NCBI RefSeq assembly: GCF_012979275.1
Contig: NZ_JABASZ010000002.1
Span: 1 to 64,000, forward strand
Direction of reading: 5' to 3'
DNA length: 64,000 bases
From: Pseudopontixanthobacter vadosimaris
Lineage (GTDB): Bacteria; Pseudomonadota; Alphaproteobacteria; Sphingomonadales; Sphingomonadaceae
Shown: in pieces, positions 51,932 through 59,841 of the stretch
How positions within the stretch are numbered: position 1 is the first letter of the stretch
Layout: each line of letters starts with the position of its first letter
Translations under genes and position numbers: made by a program
Notes under the pieces: model-generated
What the model was told of the DNA's origin: nothing
Database searches by the model: none
The model's input: the letters and a program-made list of their open reading frames with translations, nothing else

Positions 51932-52375
51932 TCAGAACGGCTTGACGATCACCAGCACCACGATCAGCGCCACGGCAGCGGCCGGCACCTCGCCCCACAG
52001 GCGCAGGGCCTTCTCGGTCAGTGGCCGCGCGCCGCCCGCCATCTTCCGCGCCACGCCCGTCAGCCATCCGTGATAGGCCGTCAGCAGGATTACCAGCAGC
52101 AGCTTGGCATGGAACCAGCCTTGCTCGAACGCACCGATCGTCACGGCCAGGATCAGTCCGAGCACCCAGACGACGATCAGGCTGGGGATCAGGATCATCT
52201 TGCGCAGGGTGCGCCCGCGCGATGCCCACAGCGCCTCCTCGTCCGACCCGGCGGGCGCTGCATGCATGTAGATCAGCTGGCGCGGCAGAATAAACAGGCC
52301 CGCCATCCAAAAGATGACGAAGATGAGGTGACCGGCCTTCAGCCAGAAATAAAGCATGGCGAGAATTTCCTGCAT
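51932..52375 (-). CDS. hemJ: Protoporphyrinogen IX oxidase HemJ-like membrane protein
   Basis: 147 residues, four membrane segments. MLYFWLKAGHLIFVIFWMAG and LPRQLIYMHA match HemJ proteins, with the conserved His (H16) and Arg. The remaining helices are IPSLIVVWVLGLILAVTIGA, AKLLLVILLTAYHGWLTG and AAAVALIVVLVIVKPF. Supports heme synthesis with hemE directly upstream. It has the CopD-like fold and could be named so, but the neighbours favour HemJ. ATG 52375; ATG 52357 has a better ribosome site but would remove conserved residues. Confidence 0.84.
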   Translation of the reverse strand: MQEILAMLYFWLKAGHLIFVIFWMAGLFILPRQLIYMHAAPAGSDEEALWASRGRTLRKMILIPSLIVVWVLGLILAVTIGAFEQGWFHAKLLLVILLTAYHGWLTGVARKMAGGARPLTEKALRLWGEVPAAAVALIVVLVIVKPF

Positions 52376-52450
52376 GCTGGCCGTTTACGCAAGACGGCGC
52401 CGCAGCGCCAGCAATTCCATCGGATTGGAGATAAGGGCTGCACGGCGGCG

Positions 52451-53476
52451 CTACCCTCGCCAGCCGCGCACCTTGTCGACCAGCCTTTCGACATGGGCGA
52501 TGGGCGTGCGACGGTCGATCCCGTGGCCGAGGTTGAACACATGCGGACGCCCGGCAAAAGCGCGCAGGATCGTGTCGATCCGCTCTTCCAGCGCCCGCCC
52601 GCCGGCGAGCAGCAGCAGCGGGTCGAGATTGCCCTGCAGCGGCATGGCGGCCGGCAGGTGGCGCGCCGCCCATTCCGGGTCGATGGTCTCGTCCACCCCC
52701 AGGGCATCGACTCCCGTTTCCGCGGCATAGAGCGGCAATTTCTCGCCCGCGCCTTTGGGAAAGCCGATGATCGGCAGATCGGGATGCAGGCCGCGCAAGC
52801 GCTCGACGATGCGCGCATTGGGGGCGACGACCCAGCGGCGGAATTCATCGGGCGCCAGGCTGCCAGCCCAGCTGTCGAACAATTGCACCGCTTCCGCGCC
52901 CGCTTTCACCTGTCCGGAGAGATATTCCACCGTCAGATCGCCCACCGCGTCCAGGATCGCCTGCATCCGCGCAGGGTCGCGATAGGCGAGCGCCCGCGCA
53001 TCGTGCTGGTCGCGGCTGCCTTCGCCCGCGATCATGTAGGTGGCCACGGTCCAGGGGCTTCCGGCAAAACCCAGCAGCGTCGTCCCGGGTGCGAGCAGGC
53101 TGCGGACCCTGGCCACGGTGGCATAGATCGCCTCGAGTCGCTCTGGCACCGCTTCAAGGGCATCCAGCGTGGTTTCCAGCAGGGTGGGGGACAGGCGCGG
53201 TCCTTCCCCGGCGAGAAATTCCAGCTTCTGCCCCATGGCATGAGGCACGATCAATATGTCCGAAAACAGGATGGCCCCGTCGAAACCGAAGCGCCGGATC
53301 GGCTGCACGGTCACTTCCGCCGCTGCTTCGGCATCGTAGCAGAGGTCGAGAAAGCCGCCCTTGTCGGCGCGCAGAGCGCGGTATTCCGGCAGATAGCGGC
53401 CCGCCTGCCGCATGAGCCACAGCGGCACGCGATCGGCGCGATGTCCGCGCAAGGTGTCGAGAAGAAGACCGGGCAT
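52451..53476 (-). CDS. hemE: Uroporphyrinogen decarboxylase
   Basis: Decarboxylates uroporphyrinogen III to coproporphyrinogen III. 341 residues. N-terminal signature VPLWLMRQAGRYLPEYRAL, then FSDILIVPHAMGQKL, GFAGSPWTVATYMIAGEGS and VQLFDSWAGSLAPDEF. The ribosome site AGGAAC lies four bases ahead of ATG 53476. This is the left boundary of the origin in Caulobacter-type chromosomes, and the start faces the DnaA-box region. Confidence 0.97.
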   Translation of the reverse strand: MPGLLLDTLRGHRADRVPLWLMRQAGRYLPEYRALRADKGGFLDLCYDAEAAAEVTVQPIRRFGFDGAILFSDILIVPHAMGQKLEFLAGEGPRLSPTLLETTLDALEAVPERLEAIYATVARVRSLLAPGTTLLGFAGSPWTVATYMIAGEGSRDQHDARALAYRDPARMQAILDAVGDLTVEYLSGQVKAGAEAVQLFDSWAGSLAPDEFRRWVVAPNARIVERLRGLHPDLPIIGFPKGAGEKLPLYAAETGVDALGVDETIDPEWAARHLPAAMPLQGNLDPLLLLAGGRALEERIDTILRAFAGRPHVFNLGHGIDRRTPIAHVERLVDKVRGWRG

Positions 53477-53489
53477 CTCGGTTCCTGTC

Positions 53490-53520
53490 CAAAATAATAA
53501 AGAGTCTTAAAAGGATTGTT
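53490..53520. other. AT-rich tract, candidate DNA unwinding element
   Basis: AAAATAATAAAGAG then TCTTAAAAGGATTGTT, strikingly AT-rich in a GC-rich chromosome. It lies next to hemE and 15 bases before the first weak DnaA box. Confidence 0.6.
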
Positions 53521-53768
53521 GGAGTCTGTTGGCCCTGTGGAAAGCGGGGACGAAGCGGCTCTGCCCGAATTCTCCCCGGCTGAACAGGGGGCTTGCCGGT
53601 CTGCGAATCCTGCCCTCGCTTGAGTCAAACCGGAACTGTCCACGCTGTCCACAGCCTGTGGGCAAGCCAGCGAACCTGTCCACAACCAGACGGCAGAGAC
53701 GCCGGTAGCGGGCATGAAATCGGCCCTTCCGCTTGTCCACGCCCCTGTCCCGTGGTTTATACCGACAA

Positions 53769-53777
53769 TTATCCACA
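53769..53777 (+). promoter_or_regulatory. Perfect DnaA box
   Basis: TTATCCACA, identical to the consensus TTATNCACA. It lies 65 bases ahead of the DUF299 start. Confidence 0.85.
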
Positions 53778-53841
53778 GGGGGGGTGGGCCCGATGCCTGC
53801 GCCCATGCGCTGCCCGGTGCGCCGAGCGGGAGGCACGAGGT

Positions 53842-54756
53842 ATGCAGCAGGAATTGCCCATGCATGACAACCAGCCAGTTGCGGGCGAAGCGGTCGCGGA
53901 GGATACGGCCGCGGGAAAGACTCACCTCCATTTGCTGTCCGATTCCACCGGCGAGACGCTGGAGATGATCGCCAACGCCGCTCTCGCCCAGTTCGAAGAT
54001 GCGGATGTCATCCGGCATTTCTGGCCCATGGTGCGCTCGCGCCAGCATCTCGACCGGATCGTCAGCGACCTCGCCGCCAACAGGGGGCTGGTGCTGTTCA
54101 CGCTGGTGAATACCGAAACGCGCGAGGCGCTTGAAGCGCATTGCCGCCGCCTCGGCCTGCCCGCCGTCCCGGTGCTCGACCGGGTGACCGAGGCGCTGGA
54201 GGCGCAATTGGGGCAGGAGGCGCATGGCCGCCCCGGACGCCAGCATCTGATGGACGAGGCCTATTTCCAGCGGGTGGAGGCCATCCAGTTCACCATTGCT
54301 CATGATGACGGCATCGCCTGGGAGGAATGGGAGGAGGCGGAAATGGTGCTGGCCGGAGTATCGCGCACTTCGAAGACCCCGACGAGCATCTATCTCGCCA
54401 ATCGCGGCTACCGGGTCGCCAATATTCCGATCGTGCCGGAAAGCCCGCCGCCAAGAGCCCTGTACGGCCTGCGCAAGCCGCTGGTCGTCGGCCTGACCAC
54501 CTCGCCCGACCGGCTGGTGCAGATCCGCCGCAATCGCCTGCTGACGCTGAACGAGCGCACCGAAACCGCCTATGTCGATAATGACAGCGTGACCGAGGAA
54601 CTGCGCTACGCCCGTCGCATGTTCGCCGACAATGGCTGGCCGGTGATCGATGTCAGCCGCCGCTCGATCGAGGAAACCGCGGCCGCCATCATCAAGATCT
54701 ACAACGAACGTCGCCGCAACGACCGGCAGGGCGAGACCGGAACCAAGCCGATATGA
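53842..54756 (+). CDS. PPDK/PEPS regulatory protein (DUF299 bifunctional kinase-phosphorylase)
   Basis: 304 residues from ATG 53842 (GGGAGG eight bases upstream); ATG 53860 (MHDNQPVAG) with AGGA is also possible. The ATP-binding motif GVSRTSKTPTSIYLA is near 172; HLHLLSDSTGETLEMIANAA is the N-terminal signature and YARRMFADNGWPVIDVSRRS is C-terminal. It regulates pyruvate phosphate dikinase or PEP synthase by ADP-dependent phosphorylation and Pi-dependent dephosphorylation. First gene of the run right of the origin; the same gene sits there in Caulobacter. Confidence 0.94.
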   Translation: MQQELPMHDNQPVAGEAVAEDTAAGKTHLHLLSDSTGETLEMIANAALAQFEDADVIRHFWPMVRSRQHLDRIVSDLAANRGLVLFTLVNTETREALEAHCRRLGLPAVPVLDRVTEALEAQLGQEAHGRPGRQHLMDEAYFQRVEAIQFTIAHDDGIAWEEWEEAEMVLAGVSRTSKTPTSIYLANRGYRVANIPIVPESPPPRALYGLRKPLVVGLTTSPDRLVQIRRNRLLTLNERTETAYVDNDSVTEELRYARRMFADNGWPVIDVSRRSIEETAAAIIKIYNERRRNDRQGETGTKPI

Positions 54757-54775
54757 CGATTTCGGCAAGCTGAGC

Positions 54776-55360
54776 ATGCTCGTACTCGCCTCTAGAAGCG
54801 CGTCGCGGCAGGAGATGCTGCGGGCGGCCGGTGTCGCCTTCGAAGCAGTCCCTGCCGATGTGGATGAACGTGCGGTAGAAGCCCGGCTCGGCAATTCCAG
54901 TGCTGCCGAGATAGCCACCGTGCTGGCAGTGGAAAAAGCCCGCAGCGCCGCGCTGCGCCTACCGGGGCGGCTGGTCCTTGGCAGCGACTCCCTGGTCAGC
55001 GTCGCCGGCAGGCGGTTCGACAAGCCGTCGAGCCGGGCGGAGGCAGCCGACCATCTGCGCTTCTTTTCGGGCAGGCTGATGCATCTGCACAGCGCGGCCG
55101 CCCTGCTGCGCGATGGAGCGACAATCTGGACGCATGGCGCGCTGGCAGAATTGCAGGTGCGGCAATTGTCGGAAAATTTCATCGCGGGCTATCTCGATGG
55201 GGAATGGCCGGCGATCGGGCATTGTGCGGGTGCTTTCCGCATCGAGGGACCGGGCGTGCAATTGTTCGCCGACATTCGCGGCGACATGTTCACCGTGCTG
55301 GGCATGCCGCTGGTGCCGGTGCTCGCCGCCTTGCGGGCAGAAGGAGTTCTGCCCGCATGA
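54776..55360 (+). CDS. maf: Maf family nucleoside triphosphate pyrophosphatase
   Basis: 194 residues. MLVLASRSASRQEMLRAAGV is the family N-terminus; the catalytic region is LVLGSDSLVSVAGRRFDKP and SSRAEAADHLRFFSGRLMHL. The conserved Asp is in GSDSLV. Hydrolyses modified or non-canonical NTPs; the exact branch is not decided. ATG 54776; the stop overlaps the aroE start as ATGA. Confidence 0.91.
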   Translation: MLVLASRSASRQEMLRAAGVAFEAVPADVDERAVEARLGNSSAAEIATVLAVEKARSAALRLPGRLVLGSDSLVSVAGRRFDKPSSRAEAADHLRFFSGRLMHLHSAAALLRDGATIWTHGALAELQVRQLSENFIAGYLDGEWPAIGHCAGAFRIEGPGVQLFADIRGDMFTVLGMPLVPVLAALRAEGVLPA

Positions 55361-56214
55361 GACGCCCCTTCGCAGAGGTGATCGGCAGTCCGATCCACCA
55401 GTCCCGATCACCCGCCATCCACAATTTCTGGCTGGAGCGCGCGGGCATCGACGCCGGATATGGGGCCACGGAAATGATGCCGGAGAGACTGACGGAATAT
55501 TTTTCCGTCCGCCGCGCAGATGTGAATTGGCGCGGCTGCAATGTCACCATGCCCCTGAAGCAGGCAGTGCTGCCGCTCTGCGACCGGCTCGATCCGCTGG
55601 CGCGGAAAATCGGGGCGGTGAACACGATCGTTCGCGGACCGGACGGCAGCCTCACCGGCCACAATACCGACGCCGCCGGATTCCTGGAACCGCTAGCCGC
55701 CGATCTGCGCCAGCCCCATCTTTTCCGCATGGCGCGCATCCTGGGCACGGGAGGCGCTGCGCGCGCCATCGTCGCCGCGCTGGCAGACCGGAACTTCACG
55801 CTGGTGCTTGCCGGACGCGATCCGGCGAAGGCGCGGGCGCTGCTGGACGAATTGGCACCCGGCGGCGATCACCATGCGGTGCCGCTGTCGCATTTCGCCG
55901 GGGCTACCGATTTCTCCTTCGACGATCGCAGCCAGCTTCTCGACCTGGTGGTCAATGCCAGCCCGCTCGGCATGATCGGTCAGCCGCCGCTCGACTTTCA
56001 CTTCTCGCACGCACCGCCGGGCAGTATCGTCTATGACATCGTCACCAGCCCGCCGCGCACGCCCTTCCTTGAGCAAGGCGCGGCGGCCGGCTTTCGAACA
56101 GTTGACGGATTGTCGATGCTGATCGGGCAGGCGGCGGCGGCTTTCGCCCTGTTCTTCGGGCAGGCGCCCGATCGCACGACCGATGGCGATCTGTGCGCGA
56201 TGCTGGCGGCATGA
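55357..56214 (+). CDS. aroE: Shikimate dehydrogenase
   Basis: NADP-dependent reduction of 3-dehydroshikimate. 285 residues from ATG 55357. GSPIHQSRSPAIHNFWLERA and NVTMPLKQAV (catalytic Lys) are N-terminal, GAVNTIV and GHNTDAAGF follow, the NADP loop is GTGGAARAIVAAL, and DLVVNASPLGMIG is present. Overlaps maf upstream and coaE downstream by 4 bases each, so the three are coupled. Confidence 0.96.
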   Translation: MRRPFAEVIGSPIHQSRSPAIHNFWLERAGIDAGYGATEMMPERLTEYFSVRRADVNWRGCNVTMPLKQAVLPLCDRLDPLARKIGAVNTIVRGPDGSLTGHNTDAAGFLEPLAADLRQPHLFRMARILGTGGAARAIVAALADRNFTLVLAGRDPAKARALLDELAPGGDHHAVPLSHFAGATDFSFDDRSQLLDLVVNASPLGMIGQPPLDFHFSHAPPGSIVYDIVTSPPRTPFLEQGAAAGFRTVDGLSMLIGQAAAAFALFFGQAPDRTTDGDLCAMLAA

Positions 56215-56807
56215 GCAAGCCATGCATCCTCGGCCTCACCGGGTCCATCGGCATGGGCAAATCCACCGTTGCCGCGATGTTCGCCGCCGAAGGCGTTCCG
56301 GTCTTCGATGCCGATGCGGCGGTGCGCGCCATGCAGGGCCGGGGCGGCGCGCTGATTCCGCAGATCGAGGCTGCCTTCCCCGGCAGCACGGATGCGGATG
56401 GGGTTCGCCGGGCATATCTGGGCGAACGCGTGTTCGGAAATGCCGCCGCCCTCGCCCGGTTGGAAGCCATCATCCATCCCGCCGTTGCCGCCGAACGGCA
56501 GGCCTTCCTGCTGGAACATGCCGCCGCGCCGATGGTGCTGTTCGACATTCCGCTGCTGTTCGAAAGAGGCGGCGCGGATCAGGTCGACCGCATCATCGTG
56601 GTGTCCGCCCCGCCAGAGATACAGCGCGCCCGTGTGCTTGCCCGCGACGGCATGACACCGGAGAAATTCGCGCAGATACTCGCTTTGCAAATGCCCGATG
56701 CAGAGAAAAGGGCGAAGGCCGACCACGTGATCGACACCGGCACCAGCCTCGCTGAAACGGAAGCAGCGGTGCGTCGGCTGATTGCCGGATCGAAGGGCTG
56801 CTGCTGA
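56211..56807 (+). CDS. coaE: Dephospho-CoA kinase
   Basis: Final CoA step. 198 residues from ATG 56211, which overlaps the aroE stop (ATGA). Walker A GLTGSIGMGKSTVAAMF at residues 8-24; DADAAVRAM; the lid and CoA motifs LFDIPLLFERGGADQVD and VSAPPEIQRARVLARDG. A longer frame from 56193 runs into aroE and is rejected. Confidence 0.95.
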   Translation: MSKPCILGLTGSIGMGKSTVAAMFAAEGVPVFDADAAVRAMQGRGGALIPQIEAAFPGSTDADGVRRAYLGERVFGNAAALARLEAIIHPAVAAERQAFLLEHAAAPMVLFDIPLLFERGGADQVDRIIVVSAPPEIQRARVLARDGMTPEKFAQILALQMPDAEKRAKADHVIDTGTSLAETEAAVRRLIAGSKGCC

Positions 56808-56890
56808 GATTTGCGGCCCTGAGGCAGACCGCTTCCGTCCCCCTTTCACCGCCCTTGCCAAGACAGCGCGGCTTGGTGCTATATGATGAT

Positions 56891-57610
56891 ATGCGCCAAA
56901 TCATATTCGACACCGAAACCACTGGCCTCGACCCGAAAAGCGGTGACCGGATGGTGGAAATCGGCTGCATCGAAATGGTCAACCGGGTTGCGACCGGTGC
57001 GACCTATCATTGCTATTACAATCCCGAACGCGACATGCCTGCCGGGGCCGAGGCGGTCCACGGACTGTCGGCGGTGTTCCTGTCGGACAAGCCCTTCTTC
57101 CGTGACAAGGCGGCGGAACTGATCGATTTCATCGGCGATTCGCCGCTGGTCGCGCATAATGCCGGGTTCGATTTCGGTTTCCTCAATGCGGAACTCGGCC
57201 TGTGCAACCAGCCGGCGATCTGCCTCACCCGGATGATCGATACGGTGGCGATCGCGAAAAAACGCCATCCGGGCGCAAAGCTCTCGCTCGATGCGCTCTG
57301 CTCGCGCTACGGCATCGATCGCAGCCACCGGGTGAAGCATGGCGCATTGCTCGACGCGGAATTGCTGGCGCAGGTCTATGTCGAACTGACTGGCGGGCGG
57401 CAGATCGGGCTGGAACTCGCGGCTGCGAGCTCGGCCGGGCTGCACTCCGCAGGCGCTCGCGGCGATAATGCACCGGCACCGCTCCACCGTGAGAGCGGCC
57501 GCCCTTCCCGCCCTCGCCGCGAACCGCGCCCGCATCTGGCCAGCGCGGCGGAACTTGCGCGTCACGAAGCGTTTATAAGTCAGATGGACTCACCCCTCTG
57601 GGGTGCCTGA
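56891..57610 (+). CDS. dnaQ: DNA polymerase III epsilon subunit (3'-5' proofreading)
   Basis: 239 residues from ATG 56891. Exo motif I IIFDTETTGLDPKSGDRMVE, motif II VAHNAGFDFGFLNAEL, motif III-epsilon HRVKHGALLDAELLAQVY. The C-terminal about 40 residues are less conserved and include the alpha-binding tail (RRPRREPRPHLASAAELARH region). The last gene of the maf-aroE-coaE-dnaQ run. Its 3' end contains a possible EcfG promoter for hpf (57550-57573). Confidence 0.95.
   Translation: MRQIIFDTETTGLDPKSGDRMVEIGCIEMVNRVATGATYHCYYNPERDMPAGAEAVHGLSAVFLSDKPFFRDKAAELIDFIGDSPLVAHNAGFDFGFLNAELGLCNQPAICLTRMIDTVAIAKKRHPGAKLSLDALCSRYGIDRSHRVKHGALLDAELLAQVYVELTGGRQIGLELAAASSAGLHSAGARGDNAPAPLHRESGRPSRPRREPRPHLASAAELARHEAFISQMDSPLWGA
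57550..57573 (+). promoter_or_regulatory. Candidate EcfG-type promoter of hpf, inside dnaQ
   Basis: GGAAC (57550-57554), 15 bases, CGTT (57570-57573). The spacing is one or two bases shorter than the best-known EcfG sites (16-17 before CGTT). It lies 88 bases ahead of hpf and within dnaQ coding sequence. Hibernation factors are often stress-induced, which fits. Confidence 0.38.
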
Positions 57611-57660
57611 ACAGCCAGGCCGAAAACACTGGGTCGCATCGTACCGAAGGAGCCTAGATT

Positions 57661-58260
57661 ATGGATATTCGCGTTTCGGGTCACCAGATGGAAACCGGCG
57701 CTGCGCTGCAGGATCACGCCTCGGACCGACTGAACGCGATGGTCGACAAATATTTTCGTGGCGGTCTGTCTTCCCACGCCACTTTCGGCAAGGGGCCGCA
57801 AGGAGCATTTACCTGCGATATCGTCATGCATGTGCGGCAGGGACTGACGGTAAAAAGCCGCGGCGAGGCGCATGAGGCGCATCAGGCGTTCGAACAGGCG
57901 GCAGGCAAGCTGGACAAGCAATTGCGCCGTTACAAGCGGCGGCTGAAGGATCGCCACGAACAGGCGGACCACGCCATGCAGATGGAAGATGCGGCCTATA
58001 CCGTTTTCGCTCCTTTCTCCGAATCGCAGCATGACGATGCGGATGGCGCCGATGACGGCGGCCATGATGCAGAGGGTGATGCCCCGCTGATCGTCGCGGA
58101 AACGCGGGTCGACATTCCCGAAACCAGCGTGGCGGACGCCGTCATGATGCTCGATCTGCGGGACACCGGCGCGCTCTTGTTCAAGAATGCGGGTAGCGGC
58201 CGGCACAATATGGTCTATCGGCGCGAGGACGGGTCGATCGGCTGGGTCGAACCGCAATGA
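57661..58260 (+). CDS. hpf: Ribosome hibernation promoting factor, long form
   Basis: 199 residues. The N-terminal S30AE/YfiA domain (1-105) has MDIRVSGHQMETGAALQDHA and ADHAMQMEDAAYTVF. An acidic Asp/Ala/Gly/His linker (125-140) leads to the C-terminal dimerisation domain, VADAVMMLDLRDTGALLFKN and MVYRREDGSIGWVEP, as in long HPF of bacteria that dimerise 70S. AAGGAG lies eight bases ahead of ATG 57661. Followed by ptsN. Confidence 0.95.
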   Translation: MDIRVSGHQMETGAALQDHASDRLNAMVDKYFRGGLSSHATFGKGPQGAFTCDIVMHVRQGLTVKSRGEAHEAHQAFEQAAGKLDKQLRRYKRRLKDRHEQADHAMQMEDAAYTVFAPFSESQHDDADGADDGGHDAEGDAPLIVAETRVDIPETSVADAVMMLDLRDTGALLFKNAGSGRHNMVYRREDGSIGWVEPQ

Positions 58261-58387
58261 TTGCTGCGCTGGCGGTAGAATAGCCAACCGTCGGGATAGA
58301 GCCGGCGCCGCGTTGATTTCGGCGGATGCGATCGCCCTGCGAAAGGCGCGCATCCGCGTCATGCCCGATAGTGCCTGAAGCGAGACG

Positions 58388-58849
58388 ATGACCGCGATTT
58401 TCAGACTTGTGCCCGAAGCGGTCGAAAGCGCCGCTGCAGATGAGAAGGCGGTCGTGTTGCAGCGGCTGGCGGGGCAATTTGCGGCGGCCTACGATCTGGA
58501 TCAGGCAGAGATCCTGAACGATCTGCTGGCGAGGGAAGCGCTTGGCAGCACCGGCTTCGGGCGCGGCGTCGCCATTCCCCATGCCCATTCGGATGCGGTC
58601 AGCCGCCCCACGGCGGCGCTGCTGCGCCTGGAGCAGCCTGTCGATTTCGCGGCGGCGGACGGGTTGCCGGTCGATCTCGTCATCGGCCTGCTCTCTCCGA
58701 AAAATGCGGGCGTGGCGCATCTCCACGCGCTTGCCGCGATCTCTCGCCTAGTCCGCAGCGATGCCACACATCGCGCCATGGTGGAAGCGCCCGACGCCGA
58801 AGCCCTTTACGCCCTTATCGCCAATGCGACCGACCGCGATGCCGCCTGA
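58388..58849 (+). CDS. ptsN: PTS IIA-like nitrogen regulatory protein PtsN
   Basis: 153 residues. Active His in GVAIPHAHSDAV (H65, followed by H67); FGRGVAIPH and LVIGLLSPKNAGVAHLHALA match the EIIA-Ntr family. It lacks neighbouring rpoN and npr genes, whereas hpf-ptsN is retained. It probably receives phosphate from EI-Ntr and NPr and controls other proteins. The stop overlaps the next start by 11 bases. Confidence 0.92.
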   Translation: MTAIFRLVPEAVESAAADEKAVVLQRLAGQFAAAYDLDQAEILNDLLAREALGSTGFGRGVAIPHAHSDAVSRPTAALLRLEQPVDFAAADGLPVDLVIGLLSPKNAGVAHLHALAAISRLVRSDATHRAMVEAPDAEALYALIANATDRDAA

Positions 58850-59300
58850 ACCGATCCCCGACGGCGCTTCGTCGCATTACCGGGCGCTCGAACGGCTGTA
58901 TAATGCAGCGCCGGTCAACACGCTGTTTCCGTCAGAGCTGCATATTCCGGGCGAGGGGCGGTCGCGCCTGGTGTTTTCCGTTTCGGAGAATGTCTATCAT
59001 GCAGCGGGCGCGGCGCATGGCACCATCTATTTCAAGATGCTGGACGATGCGGCATTCTATGCGGCCAACACGCTGGTGACGGACAGGTTTCTTCTTACCA
59101 CCAGTTTCAATCTGCATTTCACGAAGCCGGTGCGCGGGGGAAAGGTCGTGGCCGAAGGGCGCTGGGTCAGCGGGCGCAAACGGGTGCTGGTCGCTGAATC
59201 GCGGCTCACCGATGAAGATGGCGATGAGATCGGGCGCGGTACGGGCACCTTCATGCGGTCGCGAATCGCATTGTCGGGCCTCGATGGCTATGCGCGATAA
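58839..59300 (+). CDS. PaaI family hotdog thioesterase
   Basis: 153 residues from ATG 58839 (MPPEPIPDGASSHYRALERL). The hotdog fold shows in ENVYHAAGAAHGTIYFKMLDD, TTSFNLHFTKPVRGGKVVAE and RVLVAESRLTDEDGDEIGRG. The start lies inside the ptsN 3' end (11-base overlap). Substrate is unknown; family members hydrolyse aryl- or acyl-CoA. A longer frame to 58761 is antisense-free but covers ptsN and is rejected. Confidence 0.88.
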   Translation: MPPEPIPDGASSHYRALERLYNAAPVNTLFPSELHIPGEGRSRLVFSVSENVYHAAGAAHGTIYFKMLDDAAFYAANTLVTDRFLLTTSFNLHFTKPVRGGKVVAEGRWVSGRKRVLVAESRLTDEDGDEIGRGTGTFMRSRIALSGLDGYAR

Positions 59301-59648
59301 ATGTCCGGTTCGACGGATTCGCGCCTGCCTGCCCACCTGGAAATCGCCGGTCTGATCCGCTCGGTCAGTGCCGCCGGTGGATTCGCAACGGTGATTGCCA
59401 AGGGCGAAAGAGACGCTGGCACTATCCTGATCTTAACCATGGATTCGCCGCAAACCGGCCGTTTGTGGGAACGCATGCCATCGCCGGACGGCCAGCGACC
59501 GTACCGGGTCGCAAGATGCCAAGAGACTGATAATAAACAGGAATTTGACGAATATCTGCGCCGCAGAAGGCAGCAGGACCGCGATTGCTGGATCATTGAA
59601 CTGGATGTCCCGAACCCGGAACGCTTCATCGCAGGCGCGCCCGGTTAA
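59301..59648 (+). CDS. DUF1491 family protein
   Basis: 115 residues from ATG 59301, immediately after the previous stop. LPAHLEIAGLIRSVSAAGGF, ATVIAKGERDAGTILILTMD, then EFDEYLRRRRQQDRDCWIIE and DVPNPERFIAG. This matches the small alphaproteobacterial DUF1491 family of unknown function. The C-terminal WIIELD(V)PNPERF segment is the best-conserved part. Cytoplasmic, no signal. Confidence 0.82.
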   Translation: MSGSTDSRLPAHLEIAGLIRSVSAAGGFATVIAKGERDAGTILILTMDSPQTGRLWERMPSPDGQRPYRVARCQETDNKQEFDEYLRRRRQQDRDCWIIELDVPNPERFIAGAPG

Positions 59649-59841
59649 CTTGACTTAGTATCCAATGAGACTAATTCGGCGCCACTTCCTACGGCGTAGG
59701 CGGCACGGGCGGCAATGGGGTCACCGGGTCAGCGCGCAGACGGGGAGTGGCCGGCAGGCCCGAAGAACCAGTTACAGATTTGCACCAAGCAAACGGTTCC
59801 CGCCTGTGTCAGTCCGCTCACCGCCGTAAGTTACGGAAAAC

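Larger units (their letters stand above)
53477..53841. other. Probable chromosomal replication origin (oriC) between hemE and DUF299 gene
   Basis: A 365-base gene-free gap between divergent hemE and the DUF299 gene, the location of Cori in Caulobacter. An AT-rich tract (53490-53520) lies beside hemE. DnaA-box-like sequences: perfect TTATCCACA at 53769-53777; CTGTCCACA at 53645-53653 and 53676-53684; CTGTCCACG at 53636-53644; TTGTCCACG at 53733-53741; reverse-strand boxes at 53536-53544 (CTTTCCACA) and 53657-53665 (TTGCCCACA). Genes point away on both sides. parABS lies 7-11 kb to the left. No second gene-free gap of this size is present. Confidence 0.85.

Noticed and set aside
50447-53497. 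A 1016-residue plus-strand frame over rho, hemJ and hemE
   Set aside because: Antisense to three recognised genes; no domain is visible.
53311-55182. A 623-residue minus-strand frame across the origin and the DUF299 gene
   Set aside because: Antisense to hemE-distal origin sequence, DUF299 gene and maf; composition is shadow-like.
59650-59677. TTGACT with TAATTC as a promoter for the SleB gene
   Set aside because: The -10 is poor and the distance to the gene is about 165 bases; not enough support.
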